64,000 bases of DNA from positions 248,001 through 312,000 of the forward strand of contig CAWHMD010000002.1 of the NCBI GenBank assembly GCA_963830385.1, written 5' to 3'. This document shows positions 28,901 to 37,387 of this stretch, piece by piece. Position 1 is the first letter of the stretch. Each line of letters opens with the position of its first letter. Origin of the DNA: Bog-532 sp963830385 (GTDB lineage: Bacteria > Actinomycetota > Actinomycetes > Streptosporangiales > Streptosporangiaceae). The translations under genes were made by a program, and so were the position numbers. Below the pieces are notes generated by a model. It ran no database searches, was not told the DNA's origin, and was given only the letters and a program-made list of their open reading frames with translations.

Positions 28901-30893
28901 GACAGCGTCCTCGGCCGGACGTCGTTGGCCTGGTCGACCAGGCCGTTACGGGCATCGGAGCCGGGCGCCAGCCGGGCCATTGCCCGGTAGTTGCGTTCCA
29001 GGCCGAACCGGAGCGCTCGCTCGGTCAGGTCGCAGCCGAGCAGCTGGCCGTGGCCGACCGGGCGGCCCGCGGTCACGCCGTCCAGGGCGGCCCGCAGGAT
29101 CTCGGTGCCGAGCTGGTGCTGGCGGCCGGGGTCGAGCTTGATCCGGCCCAGCCGCTGGCTGGCCTGCTGCAGGTCATCGGCGCTGACCACCACCTGCGGG
29201 CGGCCCGCGACCTGGATCCGGACGGCCGCGATCTGGGCGGCCACGTGATGGCTGGACGTCTCCGGGATGGCGGCCAGGGCGGCGATGGCGCCGGCCCGGT
29301 CACCGGCGCCGAGCCAGATCCGGGCCAGCCCGAACGCGGCGCTGACGTAGGAGCGGTCCACCGTCGACACCAGCCAGAAGCAGCGCCCGGCAAGGGTCGT
29401 GTCCCCCTGGGCCTCGGCGGCCAGGCCGAGCGCGAGCTTGGGCGCCACCTCACCGGGCAGCATGGCGCAGACCGCGCCGAACCCCTTCACGGCCTCGGCC
29501 GGCTGGGCCGCCATCAGCGCGGCCAGCGCCTGATGCCAGGTGACCCGCCAGTCCGGTTCGCCGGAGGCGGCCAGGTAGCCGAGCACGGTCTGGGCGCGGG
29601 GCGCGTCGCCCAGCGCGATCAGCGCCCGGGCCAGCGCCAGCCGGGTCTCGGCCGAGGCGGCCGCGTCCGGCGGCGTGCCCGGCCGCCCGGCCACCGCGCC
29701 GGACAGCGACTCGGCCCGCTGCGGCAGATCAAGCGAGCTCAGCGTGGCCAGGTAGCCGGCCGCCGGGTCGGCCCGGTCGACCAGCGGGGCGGGCAGGCCG
29801 GCCACGATCTCGGCCGCGCTGGGCGGCTCGTAGGCGCCGGCCTGTGCCTCCTGATTGGCCAGCCCGTCGGCGCCGATGGCCTGCGGTTCTGGGCTACGGC
29901 GGCCTGCTGGGTCACGGCGGCCAGCCCGTCCGCCAGCGGTCCCCACCGGCCGGCCGCGCGCAGCTTGAGCACGGCGGCCAGCCGGCCGGTCAGCTCGGGC
30001 GGCGCGGGCGGCGGCGGCAGCGCGGCCGCGGCGATCCTGGCCGCGGTCTGCTCGCGCGTCTGCTGGGCCTCCTGCCAGGCGGCGGTGGCCGCGGCCACGG
30101 CGGCGGCCGCGGCCGCTACCCGGGAGCCGGCGTCCGCGCGCAGCGCCGCCACCTCGGCGGCCTGGCTGGCCACGGCGGTCACCTGGTCGCGCAGGCGGCG
30201 CAGGCGGCCGGTCTCCACGGTGCCAGCTTGTCCTGGGCCAGCCTGCCCCGGGCCGTCCTGCCAGAAGGCCAGCGGGTCGGTGTTCAGCGCCTCGTGCAAC
30301 TCGGCCCGTTCCGCCTCGGCCGCCGTCAGCTCGGCCGCGAGCTGGCCGCCATCCAGGCCGGCCAGCCGGGCCCGGGCCTCGGCCAGCGCCTGGGCGGCCT
30401 CGTCGAGCGGCCCGGCCAGCGCGTTCCAGACGGCTTCGGCGGCGGCGAGCACCCCGGACACCTCGGCGTAGTCCGCGCGCATCTGGGTCACCGCCTCGGC
30501 CAGGGTCAGCTCGACCTGGCCGGAATCGGTCAGATCGCGCTGACCGGGCGGCCCCGGGGGCGGCGCCAGCCGCACCGCCGGCCCCGTCAGCAGGCCGGAC
30601 AGCTCAGCCAGGTCCGGGCCACCCGGTCGGCGGTGCCGGGCGACCAGGCCGTTGATCCGGTCCACGGCCGCCGCGTAGGCCAGGAACGTCTGCCACAGCC
30701 GCACCTGCCGGGCCCGGGCGGTCTCCCACCGGCTGGCCGTCTGGCCGGTCAGCCGGCGGGCGCCGTCGAGGATGCGCTTGCCCAGGCTCTGGTCCAGCTC
30801 CAGCAGGTTGGCCTGGATGCGGTCGCGCTCGTCGCGGGCCTGGGTGGCCGCGGCAGCCGCCTCGGAGGGCGTCATCGCGGTGGCCGACGTCAT
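28897..30893 (-). pseudogene. Coiled-coil protein fused to the C-terminal TPR half of PknG, with a frameshift
   Basis: Two recognisable parts in different frames. From the ATG at 30893 comes a coiled-coil protein (LLELDQSLGKRILDGARRL, then long Ala/Glu/Arg helices) that loses sense near 29885 after AAVTQQAAVAQN. In the next frame the text continues as QAIGADGLANQEA and then SAAEIVAGLPAPLVDRADPA, which aligns with the start of the TPR domain of mycobacterial PknG. The match runs to the C-terminus: GEVAPKLALGLAAEAQG, SAAFGLARIWLGAGDRAGA, and the ending LVDQANDVRPRTLS. The rubredoxin and kinase domains are absent. One missing base would make a single 665-residue fusion. Its ends overlap the GlnX-like and PP2C genes by ATGA. 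Confidence 0.78.
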
Positions 30894-32306
30894 CGGTACT
30901 CCGCCAGCCGGCGGCTGATGCCCCAGGTACAGCCGGCCACCATGACCAGGGCCAGCACGATGATGCCGGCCTCGAGGCCGGTGAAGGCGTCGCGCCCGGT
31001 GGCCGCGCTGGAGCGGAACGTCGCCTCGTCATCGGCGATCGCGGCGGTCAGGTTGGCGTCGATCTGGCCGAACAGGGTGGCCACGGTCCCCGGGCCGGTG
31101 CCGGTGACCAGCTGGGTCTCGGCGGCGGTGGCGTTCTTGGTGTCGAGGTCACGGACCTTCCCGTTGACGGCGTACCAGGAGGTGGCCTCCCGGGCGGCGG
31201 CCTGGATCCGGGCCGTCCCGGTGCCGCTCCGGGACTGGTCCAGCGCTGGTCAGCAGCGACCCGCGGCCGGGCCCGAGCTGAGCCCGGGCGGCGTGGAAGT
31301 CCGCCTGGAACGCGGTGTCACCGCTGTGCGAGATCAGGTTGAGGATCTCGTCGCCGCGGGCGCGCTGGGCGGCGATGCCCGCCTCGGCCAGCGTCGCGGC
31401 GGGCTGGGAGCCGCGCTGCAGGGCCCGGCCGAGGTCGACCCGGGCGACCGCGAACGAGGCGGCCAGCCACAGCACCGAACCCGCGGTGGCGGCCGAGGCC
31501 AGCAGCAGCCCCCAGTTGATGATCCGGTGGGTCCGCCGGGTCAGCCAGCGCTGGACCCGGAACAGCACCAGCAGCAGCACCACGCCGATCACCAGCGTGA
31601 GCACGACCAGCGGCAGCCCGGTGGCCTGGGCGCTGGTCGCGGTCAGCTGGGTGTTCTCCTCGGTGTAGACCGCGTGCGCGGCGGGCAGCAGGGTGAGCTG
31701 CATCTCCTCGGCGGCGACCTGCATGGAGGAGCTGCCGGCCAGGTAGCCCAGCGAGTTGTAGAGCTCGGCGTTGGCGACCTCGGCGGTGTACTGCGGCAGC
31801 CCGCTCGACAAGGTGGCCAGACCCTGGCTGAGCTGCGGGTTGTCGCTGGCGGCGGTGGCCGCCTTGAGCCCGGCGGTTGCCAGCGCGATGTCGGCGTCGT
31901 AGCGCTGCCGCGCCGCCAGCGGCTCCTCCGGGCTGGCCAGGAACGCGGCCGACACCGTGACCTGGGCGTCCGAGAGCGACTGGTAGATCTGCTGGGCATC
32001 CTGGCTGAGCGGCTCGTTGGCCGACACCACCGCGCTGGCGGCCGACTGGTGCAGCGCCACCGTCCAGGCGGCGACCACGCCCCAGCCCAGGCTGAGCACG
32101 ATCAGCAGCGCGAGCAGCATCCGCAGCTGGCCGGGGGTGGTCCGGGCGCGCGGGGTGACCGCGGCCAGGCGCTGCCGCAGCGACTGGGGCCTGGTGGCCG
32201 GTCCCCGCGGGGGTGGCGTGATCACCGGCCAGGGGCTGGGTGGGCCCGCGGGTGCGGGCAAAACAGGGTGTGCCGGGCTAGCCGGCGGCCCCGCCACCGT
32301 GGTCAT
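30890..32306 (-). pseudogene. GlnX-like membrane protein with a frameshift
   Basis: A sensor-like membrane protein. It has a proline-rich cytoplasmic N-terminus, a first helix (LLALLIVLSLGWGVVAAWTV, about 60-85), an external helical segment, two more helices (LVVLTLVIGVVLLLVLF and LLASAATAGSVLWLAASFAV), a second external segment, and a last helix near the C-terminus (AGIIVLALVMVAGCTWGI). The first frame fails after RGSLLTS near 31240; the sense frame resumes as ALDQSRSGTG. A lost GC in CAGCGCTGG (2 bases) restores 472 residues. In Mycobacterium GlnX lies in the glnX-glnH-pknG locus and passes the amino acid signal from GlnH to PknG. Here no glnH follows. Confidence 0.72.
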
Positions 32307-32357
32307 TGATGACTCCCCAAGCCCCGCTCCCGTTCGCGCGGCAGGCGGCCGCGCTCT

Positions 32358-32417
32358 ATGCCCATTTTGGCCTGTTTCGACCGGCTATCCGGCCGAAACC
32401 GCGCTCATTCTGGCATA
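32358..32417 (-). promoter_or_regulatory. Two copies of the shared upstream element before the GlnX-like operon
   Basis: On the minus strand, AGGCCAAAATGGGCAT (32358-32373) differs by one base from the element upstream of the PP2C gene at 23900. A second, weaker copy, TATGCCAGAATGAGC, lies at 32403-32417. The nearer copy is 52 nt from the start codon. Confidence 0.5.
32374..32399. promoter_or_regulatory. 26-bp dyad between gnd and GlnX-like gene
   Basis: Arms GTTTCGACCGG and CCGGCCGAAAC (one mismatch in 11) around CTAT, lying exactly between the two copies of the shared element. It may be an operator, or the terminator of gnd 73 bp away. GGCCGAAAC recurs at 32461. Confidence 0.45.
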
Positions 32418-32472
32418 GGTTCGCAGGGACGTTGGGTTTTGTTCACCTATTGGACATCTCGGCCGAAACGGG

Positions 32473-33930
32473 TCAGGCGTCGTGCTCCTGGCGGTCGCCT
32501 GCCCACTCGGTGTGGAACGTGCCGTCCTTGTCGACCCGACGGTAGGTATGCGCGCCGAAGTAGTCGCGCAGGCCCTGGATGAGCGCGGCGGGCAGGCGCT
32601 GCGCCCGCAGGCCGTCGTAGTAGGCCAGCGAGGACGAGAACGCGGGCGACGGGATACCGGCCGCCGCGGCCTGGGCCGCCACCCGGCGCCAGCTGTCCAC
32701 CCCACCCCGGACCGCGCCGGCGAAGTACGGCGCGACCAGGAGGCTGGTCAGGGCCGGGTCCTCGTCGTAGGCGGCCCGGATGCGGTCCAGGAAGCGGGCC
32801 CGGATGATGCAGCCGCCGCGCCAGATCGTGGCCATCGCGCCGCGGTCGATGTCCCAGCCGTATTCCTCGCTGCCCGCCGCGATCTGGTCGAAGCCCTGGG
32901 CGTAGGCGACCACCTTGGAGGCGTAGAGGGCGCGGCGGACGTCCTCGATGAAGGCGTCCCGGTCCGGAAGGTCGAGCGCGTTGCGCTCGGTGCCGAACGC
33001 CTCGCGGGCGGCTTGGCGCTGGTCGGCGTGGCCGGACAGCGAGCGCGCGAACGTGGCCTCGGCGATCCCGGTGATCGGGATGCCCAGGTCGAGCGCGCTC
33101 TGCACGGTCCAGCGGCCGGTGCCCTTCTGCTCGGCCTGGTCCAGCACGATGTCGATGAACGGCTGGCCGGTCGCGGCGTCGGTCTGCGACAGCACGTCGG
33201 CGGTGATCTGGATCAGGTAGGAGTCGAGGTCGCCGTCGTTCCAGGTGCGGAAGATCTCGCCGATCTCGGCCGGGGTGGCGCCCAGGCCGGCCCGCAGCAG
33301 GTCGTAGGCCTCGGCGATGAGCTGCATGTCGGCGTACTCGATGCCGTTGTGCACCATCTTCACGAAGTGGCCAGCCCCGTCCGGGCCCACGTGCACGCAG
33401 CACGGGGTGTCGTCGACCACGGCCGCGATCGACTCCAGGATCGGGCCGAGCTTCTGGTACGACTCCTTGGACCCGCCGGGCATGATGCTGGGCCCGTTGA
33501 GGGCGCCCTCCTCGCCGCCGGACACGCCGCAGCCGACGAAGTGCAGGCCGTGCTCGCGCAGCGCGTGCTCGCGGCGCCGCGTATCCATGAAGTGCGCGTT
33601 CCCGCAGTCGACGACGATGTCACCCTCGTCCAGCAGCGGGATCAGCTCGTCGATCACGGCGTCGGTGCCCGGGCCGGCCTGGACCATGACGATGATCGCG
33701 CGGGGCCGTTCCAGGCTGGCCACGAAGTCCGCCATCGACTCGCTGGGGATGAACGTGCCCTCGCCGCCGTGGTCGGCGACCAGGCTGCGGGTCCGCTGCG
33801 GCGAGCGGTTGTGCAGCGCCACGGTGTGACCGTGGCGGGCCAGGTTCCGGGCCAGATTGCGGCCCATCACGGCCAGGCCGGTGACGCCGATGTCTGCCTG
33901 CTTGCTGCCGCTGCGGCTGGCTTCGCTCAT
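32473..33930 (-). CDS. gnd: 6-phosphogluconate dehydrogenase (decarboxylating)
   Basis: 485 residues, the full long form of the enzyme that oxidises 6-phosphogluconate to ribulose 5-phosphate in the pentose phosphate pathway. The N-terminal Rossmann motif is GVTGLAVMGRNLARN, and NRSPQRT after strand 2 fits NADP preference. Substrate residues are in VSGGEEGALNGPSIMPGG and in HFVKMVHNGIEYADMQ, with the catalytic Lys and Asn. The C-terminal all-helical domain continues to IQGLRDYFGAHTYRR. It appears to be a single-gene unit on the minus strand, with a strong hairpin just before its ATG that ends the glucanase gene. Confidence 0.97.
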   Translation of the reverse strand: MSEASRSGSKQADIGVTGLAVMGRNLARNLARHGHTVALHNRSPQRTRSLVADHGGEGTFIPSESMADFVASLERPRAIIVMVQAGPGTDAVIDELIPLLDEGDIVVDCGNAHFMDTRRREHALREHGLHFVGCGVSGGEEGALNGPSIMPGGSKESYQKLGPILESIAAVVDDTPCCVHVGPDGAGHFVKMVHNGIEYADMQLIAEAYDLLRAGLGATPAEIGEIFRTWNDGDLDSYLIQITADVLSQTDAATGQPFIDIVLDQAEQKGTGRWTVQSALDLGIPITGIAEATFARSLSGHADQRQAAREAFGTERNALDLPDRDAFIEDVRRALYASKVVAYAQGFDQIAAGSEEYGWDIDRGAMATIWRGGCIIRARFLDRIRAAYDEDPALTSLLVAPYFAGAVRGGVDSWRRVAAQAAAAGIPSPAFSSSLAYYDGLRAQRLPAALIQGLRDYFGAHTYRRVDKDGTFHTEWAGDRQEHDA

Positions 33931-33951
33931 AGTGCGACCTTAACGCGTGGC

Positions 33952-33984
33952 GGCGGCCAGCCCCCTGGGAGGAGGCTGGCCGCC
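33952..33984 (-). terminator. Hairpin terminator of the GH16 gene
   Basis: GGCGGCCAGCC and GGCTGGCCGCC form an 11-bp stem with an 11-nt loop, 38 nt beyond the GH16 stop codon and just before gnd. Confidence 0.6.
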
Positions 33985-34021
33985 GGGTCATGACCGTGTC
34001 GGGGTCAGTTGGGCGCGATCG

Positions 34022-35590
34022 CTACGGAAGCGACCACTGCTGGTTGGCCCCGCCGGTGCAGTCCCAGATCTCGAGCTGGGTGCCCGGGGTCGTCGACCAG
34101 CCCGTATCGTCCAGGCACTTGTTGGACTGCGGGTTGTAGAGCGAGCCGTTGGATTGCGGGATGAAGACCTGCGCGGCCGTGTTGTTGCAGTCGTACAGGT
34201 CCACCGTGGTCCCGTCGGCGGTACCGCCGCCGTTGATATCCAGGCACTTCCCGAGGGCGTGCAGGGTGCTGCCCGCCTGGACCACCGTCCACTGCTGGGC
34301 GTTGGTCCCGTTGCAGGTGTAGACCTGCACCGGCGTGAAGTTGGCGGAGCTGGCCGCGCGGACGTCCATGCACAGGCCGCCGTAGCCGACGACTTGGCCG
34401 GTGTTGCCGGTCGGCGGCGGCGGAGGCGGCGGCGGCGGGGTGCCGCCACCCGAGCCACCAGTGGTGTAGGCCGCGACGTACTGCACGCTCATCGTGCCGC
34501 CGGAGGTGGTCGAACTGCTCGGCGAGGTGCAGTTACAGACGCCGTTCGGGTAGCCGCCGCCCATGGCCAGGTCGAAGATGATCGACATGTTGTGGTCGAA
34601 CGCGGCCTGCCAGGTGGAGGTGCCGATCTGCGCCTCGCTGGTCTGGAAATACTGGTTGCCGTCGAGGTAGAACGTGATCGTCTCGTCGGACGGGTTGGTG
34701 CGGTCCTCGATCATCGTGTAGGTGTGGTACCCGGTCTGGCAGCCGGAGCAGGCCCGGAGCCCGCTGCCGATGCCGTTGGTCTCGTTACACGGGCCACCGG
34801 GGTCGACACCGCAGTGCACGGTCCCGGACACCTCGGACAGGGCGTTGACGTCCTCCATGATGTCGATCTCGCCGTTTTCCGGCCACTGCCCGGGGCCGAG
34901 CATCCAGAACGCCGGCCAGTAGCCGAGGCCATTACCCGGGTTGGGCTGCTCGATCGAGGCGGTCACTTCCAGCTTGCCGCCGGCTGGGGCGCCGACGTTG
35001 GCGGAGCTCGTCTGGATCCGGCCCGAGGTCCAGTTGCTGCCGGAGCCGAGCGCGGTGAGGTCGAGGTCACCGTTCCCGTCCAGGTGGACGTTGCTGGTCG
35101 AGTTGGTCATCGTCTCGATCTCGCCGGTACCGAAGTTCGAGCCGGGACCGGTGTCATAGATCCAGTTGCCGTCCACCCCGGAGCCCGACGACCCGTTGAA
35201 GTCGTCGCTGAACTGGGTGGTCCAGCCGGACGGCGGCGCCGGGACGGCCGACGCCGAGGCCCGGGCCTGGGCGCTGGCGGGGTGGGCCGCCGACGCGACG
35301 GCGCCGGAGGCGGCCGGGGCGGTCAGCGCGAAGACGGGCAAGGCGGCTGCGGCCAGGGTGATGGCCGTACGCCGGGCGATGCGGATGGTTCGCTTCGCGC
35401 GGGTGCCGCGGGCGATGCTCGCGGTCCTTGTGGTGCCTGCCGGGCGGCGGGTCGCGCCGTCCCGGGAGGCGGGGTCATCCACACCGGGGGCGAAGTGGCT
35501 GGTTAGCGGGTCCAGCCCTGCGCGGTCGGCGCGGATGAGGTGATTCGGTTGTGGTCGTTCCCCCCGTACTAGTCGTAGCCAGCCAATCAT
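34022..35590 (-). CDS. Secreted GH16 beta-glucanase with ricin-type lectin (CBM13) domain
   Basis: 522 residues. The N-terminus is long and basic, and a signal-peptide-like stretch (RRTAITLAAAALPVFALTAP) appears only at about residue 73, so the true start may be further inside than the ATG at 35590. The GH16 domain (about 120-375) has the catalytic ENGEIDIMED (ExDxxE), plus GYWPAFWMLG and the typical FDLAMGGGYPNG. A Gly/Pro linker of nine prolines leads to a ricin B-like domain (about 390-522) with three QxW-type repeats (NAQQWTVV, AAQVFIPQ, NQQWSLP). It should cut beta-1,3 or mixed glucans outside the cell. Upstream lies an AGGAAAGTTTCCT palindrome. Confidence 0.92.
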   Translation of the reverse strand: MIGWLRLVRGERPQPNHLIRADRAGLDPLTSHFAPGVDDPASRDGATRRPAGTTRTASIARGTRAKRTIRIARRTAITLAAAALPVFALTAPAASGAVASAAHPASAQARASASAVPAPPSGWTTQFSDDFNGSSGSGVDGNWIYDTGPGSNFGTGEIETMTNSTSNVHLDGNGDLDLTALGSGSNWTSGRIQTSSANVGAPAGGKLEVTASIEQPNPGNGLGYWPAFWMLGPGQWPENGEIDIMEDVNALSEVSGTVHCGVDPGGPCNETNGIGSGLRACSGCQTGYHTYTMIEDRTNPSDETITFYLDGNQYFQTSEAQIGTSTWQAAFDHNMSIIFDLAMGGGYPNGVCNCTSPSSSTTSGGTMSVQYVAAYTTGGSGGGTPPPPPPPPPTGNTGQVVGYGGLCMDVRAASSANFTPVQVYTCNGTNAQQWTVVQAGSTLHALGKCLDINGGGTADGTTVDLYDCNNTAAQVFIPQSNGSLYNPQSNKCLDDTGWSTTPGTQLEIWDCTGGANQQWSLP

Positions 35591-35616
35591 GGGCGCCCAC
35601 TCTCTCGGTTATAAAA

Positions 35617-35629
35617 AGGAAAGTTTCCT
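35617..35629. promoter_or_regulatory. Palindromic operator AGGAAAGTTTCCT upstream of glucanase
   Basis: A perfect 13-bp palindrome 27 nt upstream of the glucanase start. Its GAAAGTTTC core matches the palindrome reported upstream of actinomycete xylanase and other polysaccharidase genes, bound by LacI-type repressors. Confidence 0.6.
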
Positions 35630-36011
35630 ATTGGGCGAACTGAACGTATCGCCCCATACCCGTGTCGTCAATAGATCAGTTCTGGTTTTTACAGAGCCTG
35701 AATTAACCGCGCGTGTCACACGTTCGCAAGGACTTCCGCATAAATCGACAGTCTGTGATTGATGGGACTGAAGTGACGCTCGGGACACCAGGGATTCTGT
35801 CCGTGGGGACGGGGCGGGCGCCGGGAAGCCCTGACGCCGACGGTCGGCTGGGAAGTCAGGGCATCGCTGGCGCCTTCGATGCTGTTGGCTGGTCCGCCCG
35901 GACGCGGGCGCCGGCGCACTGGGGAGTTACGCGTGGCGCAAGTGACGACTGTGACGTGGCCAGCCGCCCCATCACGCACGCACGCCTCGGGCATCGCCCG
36001 GTCCGGTACAC

Positions 36012-36064
36012 GCTCGTTGGCGCCATTGGGCGCGCTATGACGTGCTCGTTGGCGCCATTGGGCG
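36012..36064. repeat. 21-bp direct repeat, two copies 32 bp apart
   Basis: Copies at 36012-36032 and 36044-36064 are identical over 21 bp (core GTTGGCGCCATTGGGCG). The spacing is close to three helical turns. They lie about 190-240 bp upstream of the PadR gene. Confidence 0.7.
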
Positions 36065-36201
36065 TGCTGGCCGGGCGGCCTGTGGGGTGGAGGCGGGTGG
36101 GCGAGGCACCAAGGCTGCGCAGGCAGTTTCGCTGTGGGCTCAAGTAAGTCTGTCGCGTATCGCGAAACACGTTATATCTTGTCAACGAGGGGCAGTAGAC
36201 G

Positions 36202-36227
36202 TACAGTGCAGATATATCGAGACTGTA
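36202..36227. promoter_or_regulatory. Dyad likely to be the PadR operator
   Basis: TACAGT (36202-36207) and ACTGTA (36222-36227) are arranged symmetrically around the perfect palindrome GATATATC (36211-36218), all with one shared centre. It lies 28 nt before the PadR start, where autoregulation would act. Confidence 0.55.
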
Positions 36228-36255
36228 TCTCAAGATCAACGGGCGGAGGCGCGCG

Positions 36256-37356
36256 ATGACGGGGTTCGGATTCGGGACAGAGGGCTTTGAGGGCAACCCG
36301 TTCGAGGGTGGCCCGTTCGAGGAGAAGCTGTCCGAGGCGGTCGATCGGGCCCGCGGGCTGTTGCGGGACCTGCAGTTCGGGGCGGAGCGGATGACGCGGC
36401 CGGCCGGCGGGCCGTTCGGGCCGGAGGGACCGTTCGGGCCAGGGGGGCCGTTCGGGCCCGGGCACCCTGGGCCGCACGAGCACCCGTACGCCGAGGAGCA
36501 CGAGCATGCGGAGCCGCATGAGCACCCGCACGGCGAGGGGCACGGGTTCGGGCACGCCGAGTCCCGGCCGGCGCCGGGGATGAGCGCGCACGCCGCGGGG
36601 CCGGGGAGCACGCACTCCGAGCCGGGGCCCGACGAGGGCGATGAGCCGGGCGAAGGCGGCGGCTGGGGCGGGCCGTGGGGCGGCAGCTGGGCAACCGGCT
36701 TCAGCGGCAAGGACTGGGCCGGCTTCTTCGGCGGCCCGCGCGGCTGGTGGCCGGGTGGCCCGGGCTCGCGGCGCGGCTGGGGCTGGCCGGGTGGACCTGG
36801 CGGCCCCGGTGGACGCGGGCCGGGCGGACCCGGTGGCCCGGGCGGCCCCGGCGGGCCGCGGCGGCCGAAGGCTTCGCGCGGGGACGTGCGGGCCTCGATC
36901 CTGGCGCTGCTCAAGGAGGGCCCGCGGACCGGTTACCAGATCATGTCCGACGTCGAGGAGCGGAGCCGGGGCGCCTGGCGGCCCAGCCCGGGCGCGGTCT
37001 ATCCGGCGCTCCAGCTGCTGGCCGACGAAGGGCTGGTCATCGGGGACGAGTCCGGCGGCCGGCGGACCTACCGGCTGACCGAGGCCGGCCAGGAGTACGT
37101 GACGGCCAACCCGGAGATGGCGCGCGGCGCCTGGGAGTCGATGGCCGGCGCCAACGACTCCGGGCCCGGCGACCTGCCGCGGCTGTTCGGCGAGGCGGCC
37201 CGGCTGGGCGCGGCCATCGCCCAGCTCGCGCACGCGGGCACGCCGGACCAGATCCGTGCGGCCGAGCGGCTGATCAAGCGCACCCGGCGGGAAATGTACG
37301 AAGTCCTGGCCGGCGACGACGACAATGAGGATGAGGCCGAAGGCTCAGGCGAGTAG
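36256..37356 (+). CDS. PadR-family regulator with long Gly/Pro/His-rich N-terminus
   Basis: 366 residues; ATG at 36256 with GGAGG 6 nt upstream. The first 210 residues are low-complexity: Gly-Pro-Phe repeats, then His/Glu-rich stretches (HEHPYAEEHEHAEPHEHPH) that could bind metal, then more Gly-Pro. The PadR winged helix follows (about 213-300): ILALLKEGPRTGYQIM, SPGAVYPALQLLADEGL and RRTYRLTEAGQEYV. The C-terminus is helical, as in the family's dimerisation arm. Related actinobacterial PadR proteins often have such a Gly/His-rich leader. It precedes a DUF1707 membrane protein by 31 bp and probably shares a transcript. A precise dyad 28 nt upstream suggests autoregulation. Confidence 0.88.
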   Translation: MTGFGFGTEGFEGNPFEGGPFEEKLSEAVDRARGLLRDLQFGAERMTRPAGGPFGPEGPFGPGGPFGPGHPGPHEHPYAEEHEHAEPHEHPHGEGHGFGHAESRPAPGMSAHAAGPGSTHSEPGPDEGDEPGEGGGWGGPWGGSWATGFSGKDWAGFFGGPRGWWPGGPGSRRGWGWPGGPGGPGGRGPGGPGGPGGPGGPRRPKASRGDVRASILALLKEGPRTGYQIMSDVEERSRGAWRPSPGAVYPALQLLADEGLVIGDESGGRRTYRLTEAGQEYVTANPEMARGAWESMAGANDSGPGDLPRLFGEAARLGAAIAQLAHAGTPDQIRAAERLIKRTRREMYEVLAGDDDNEDEAEGSGE

Positions 37357-37387
37357 CCACCGGCCAGAGAAAGAGACGGGGTCCGTG

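Larger units (their letters stand above)
35591..36255. other. 665-bp intergenic region between glucanase and PadR gene
   Basis: A divergent control region without a convincing gene; an open frame at 35713-36147 has no recognisable protein features. It contains the palindrome at 35617, a direct repeat at 36012-36064 and a dyad at 36202. It is less GC-rich than its neighbours in places, as usual for promoters. Confidence 0.6.

Noticed and set aside
34393..34441. Frameshift or CRISPR-like repeat in the proline linker of the glucanase
   Set aside because: It is an in-frame Pro/Gly linker coded by a short GGC/GGT run; both flanking domains are in the same frame.
35713..36147. 144-residue open frame in the glucanase-PadR gap
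   Set aside because: No ribosome site, no recognisable domain, and it runs through the 21-bp direct repeat. Composition is not coding-like.
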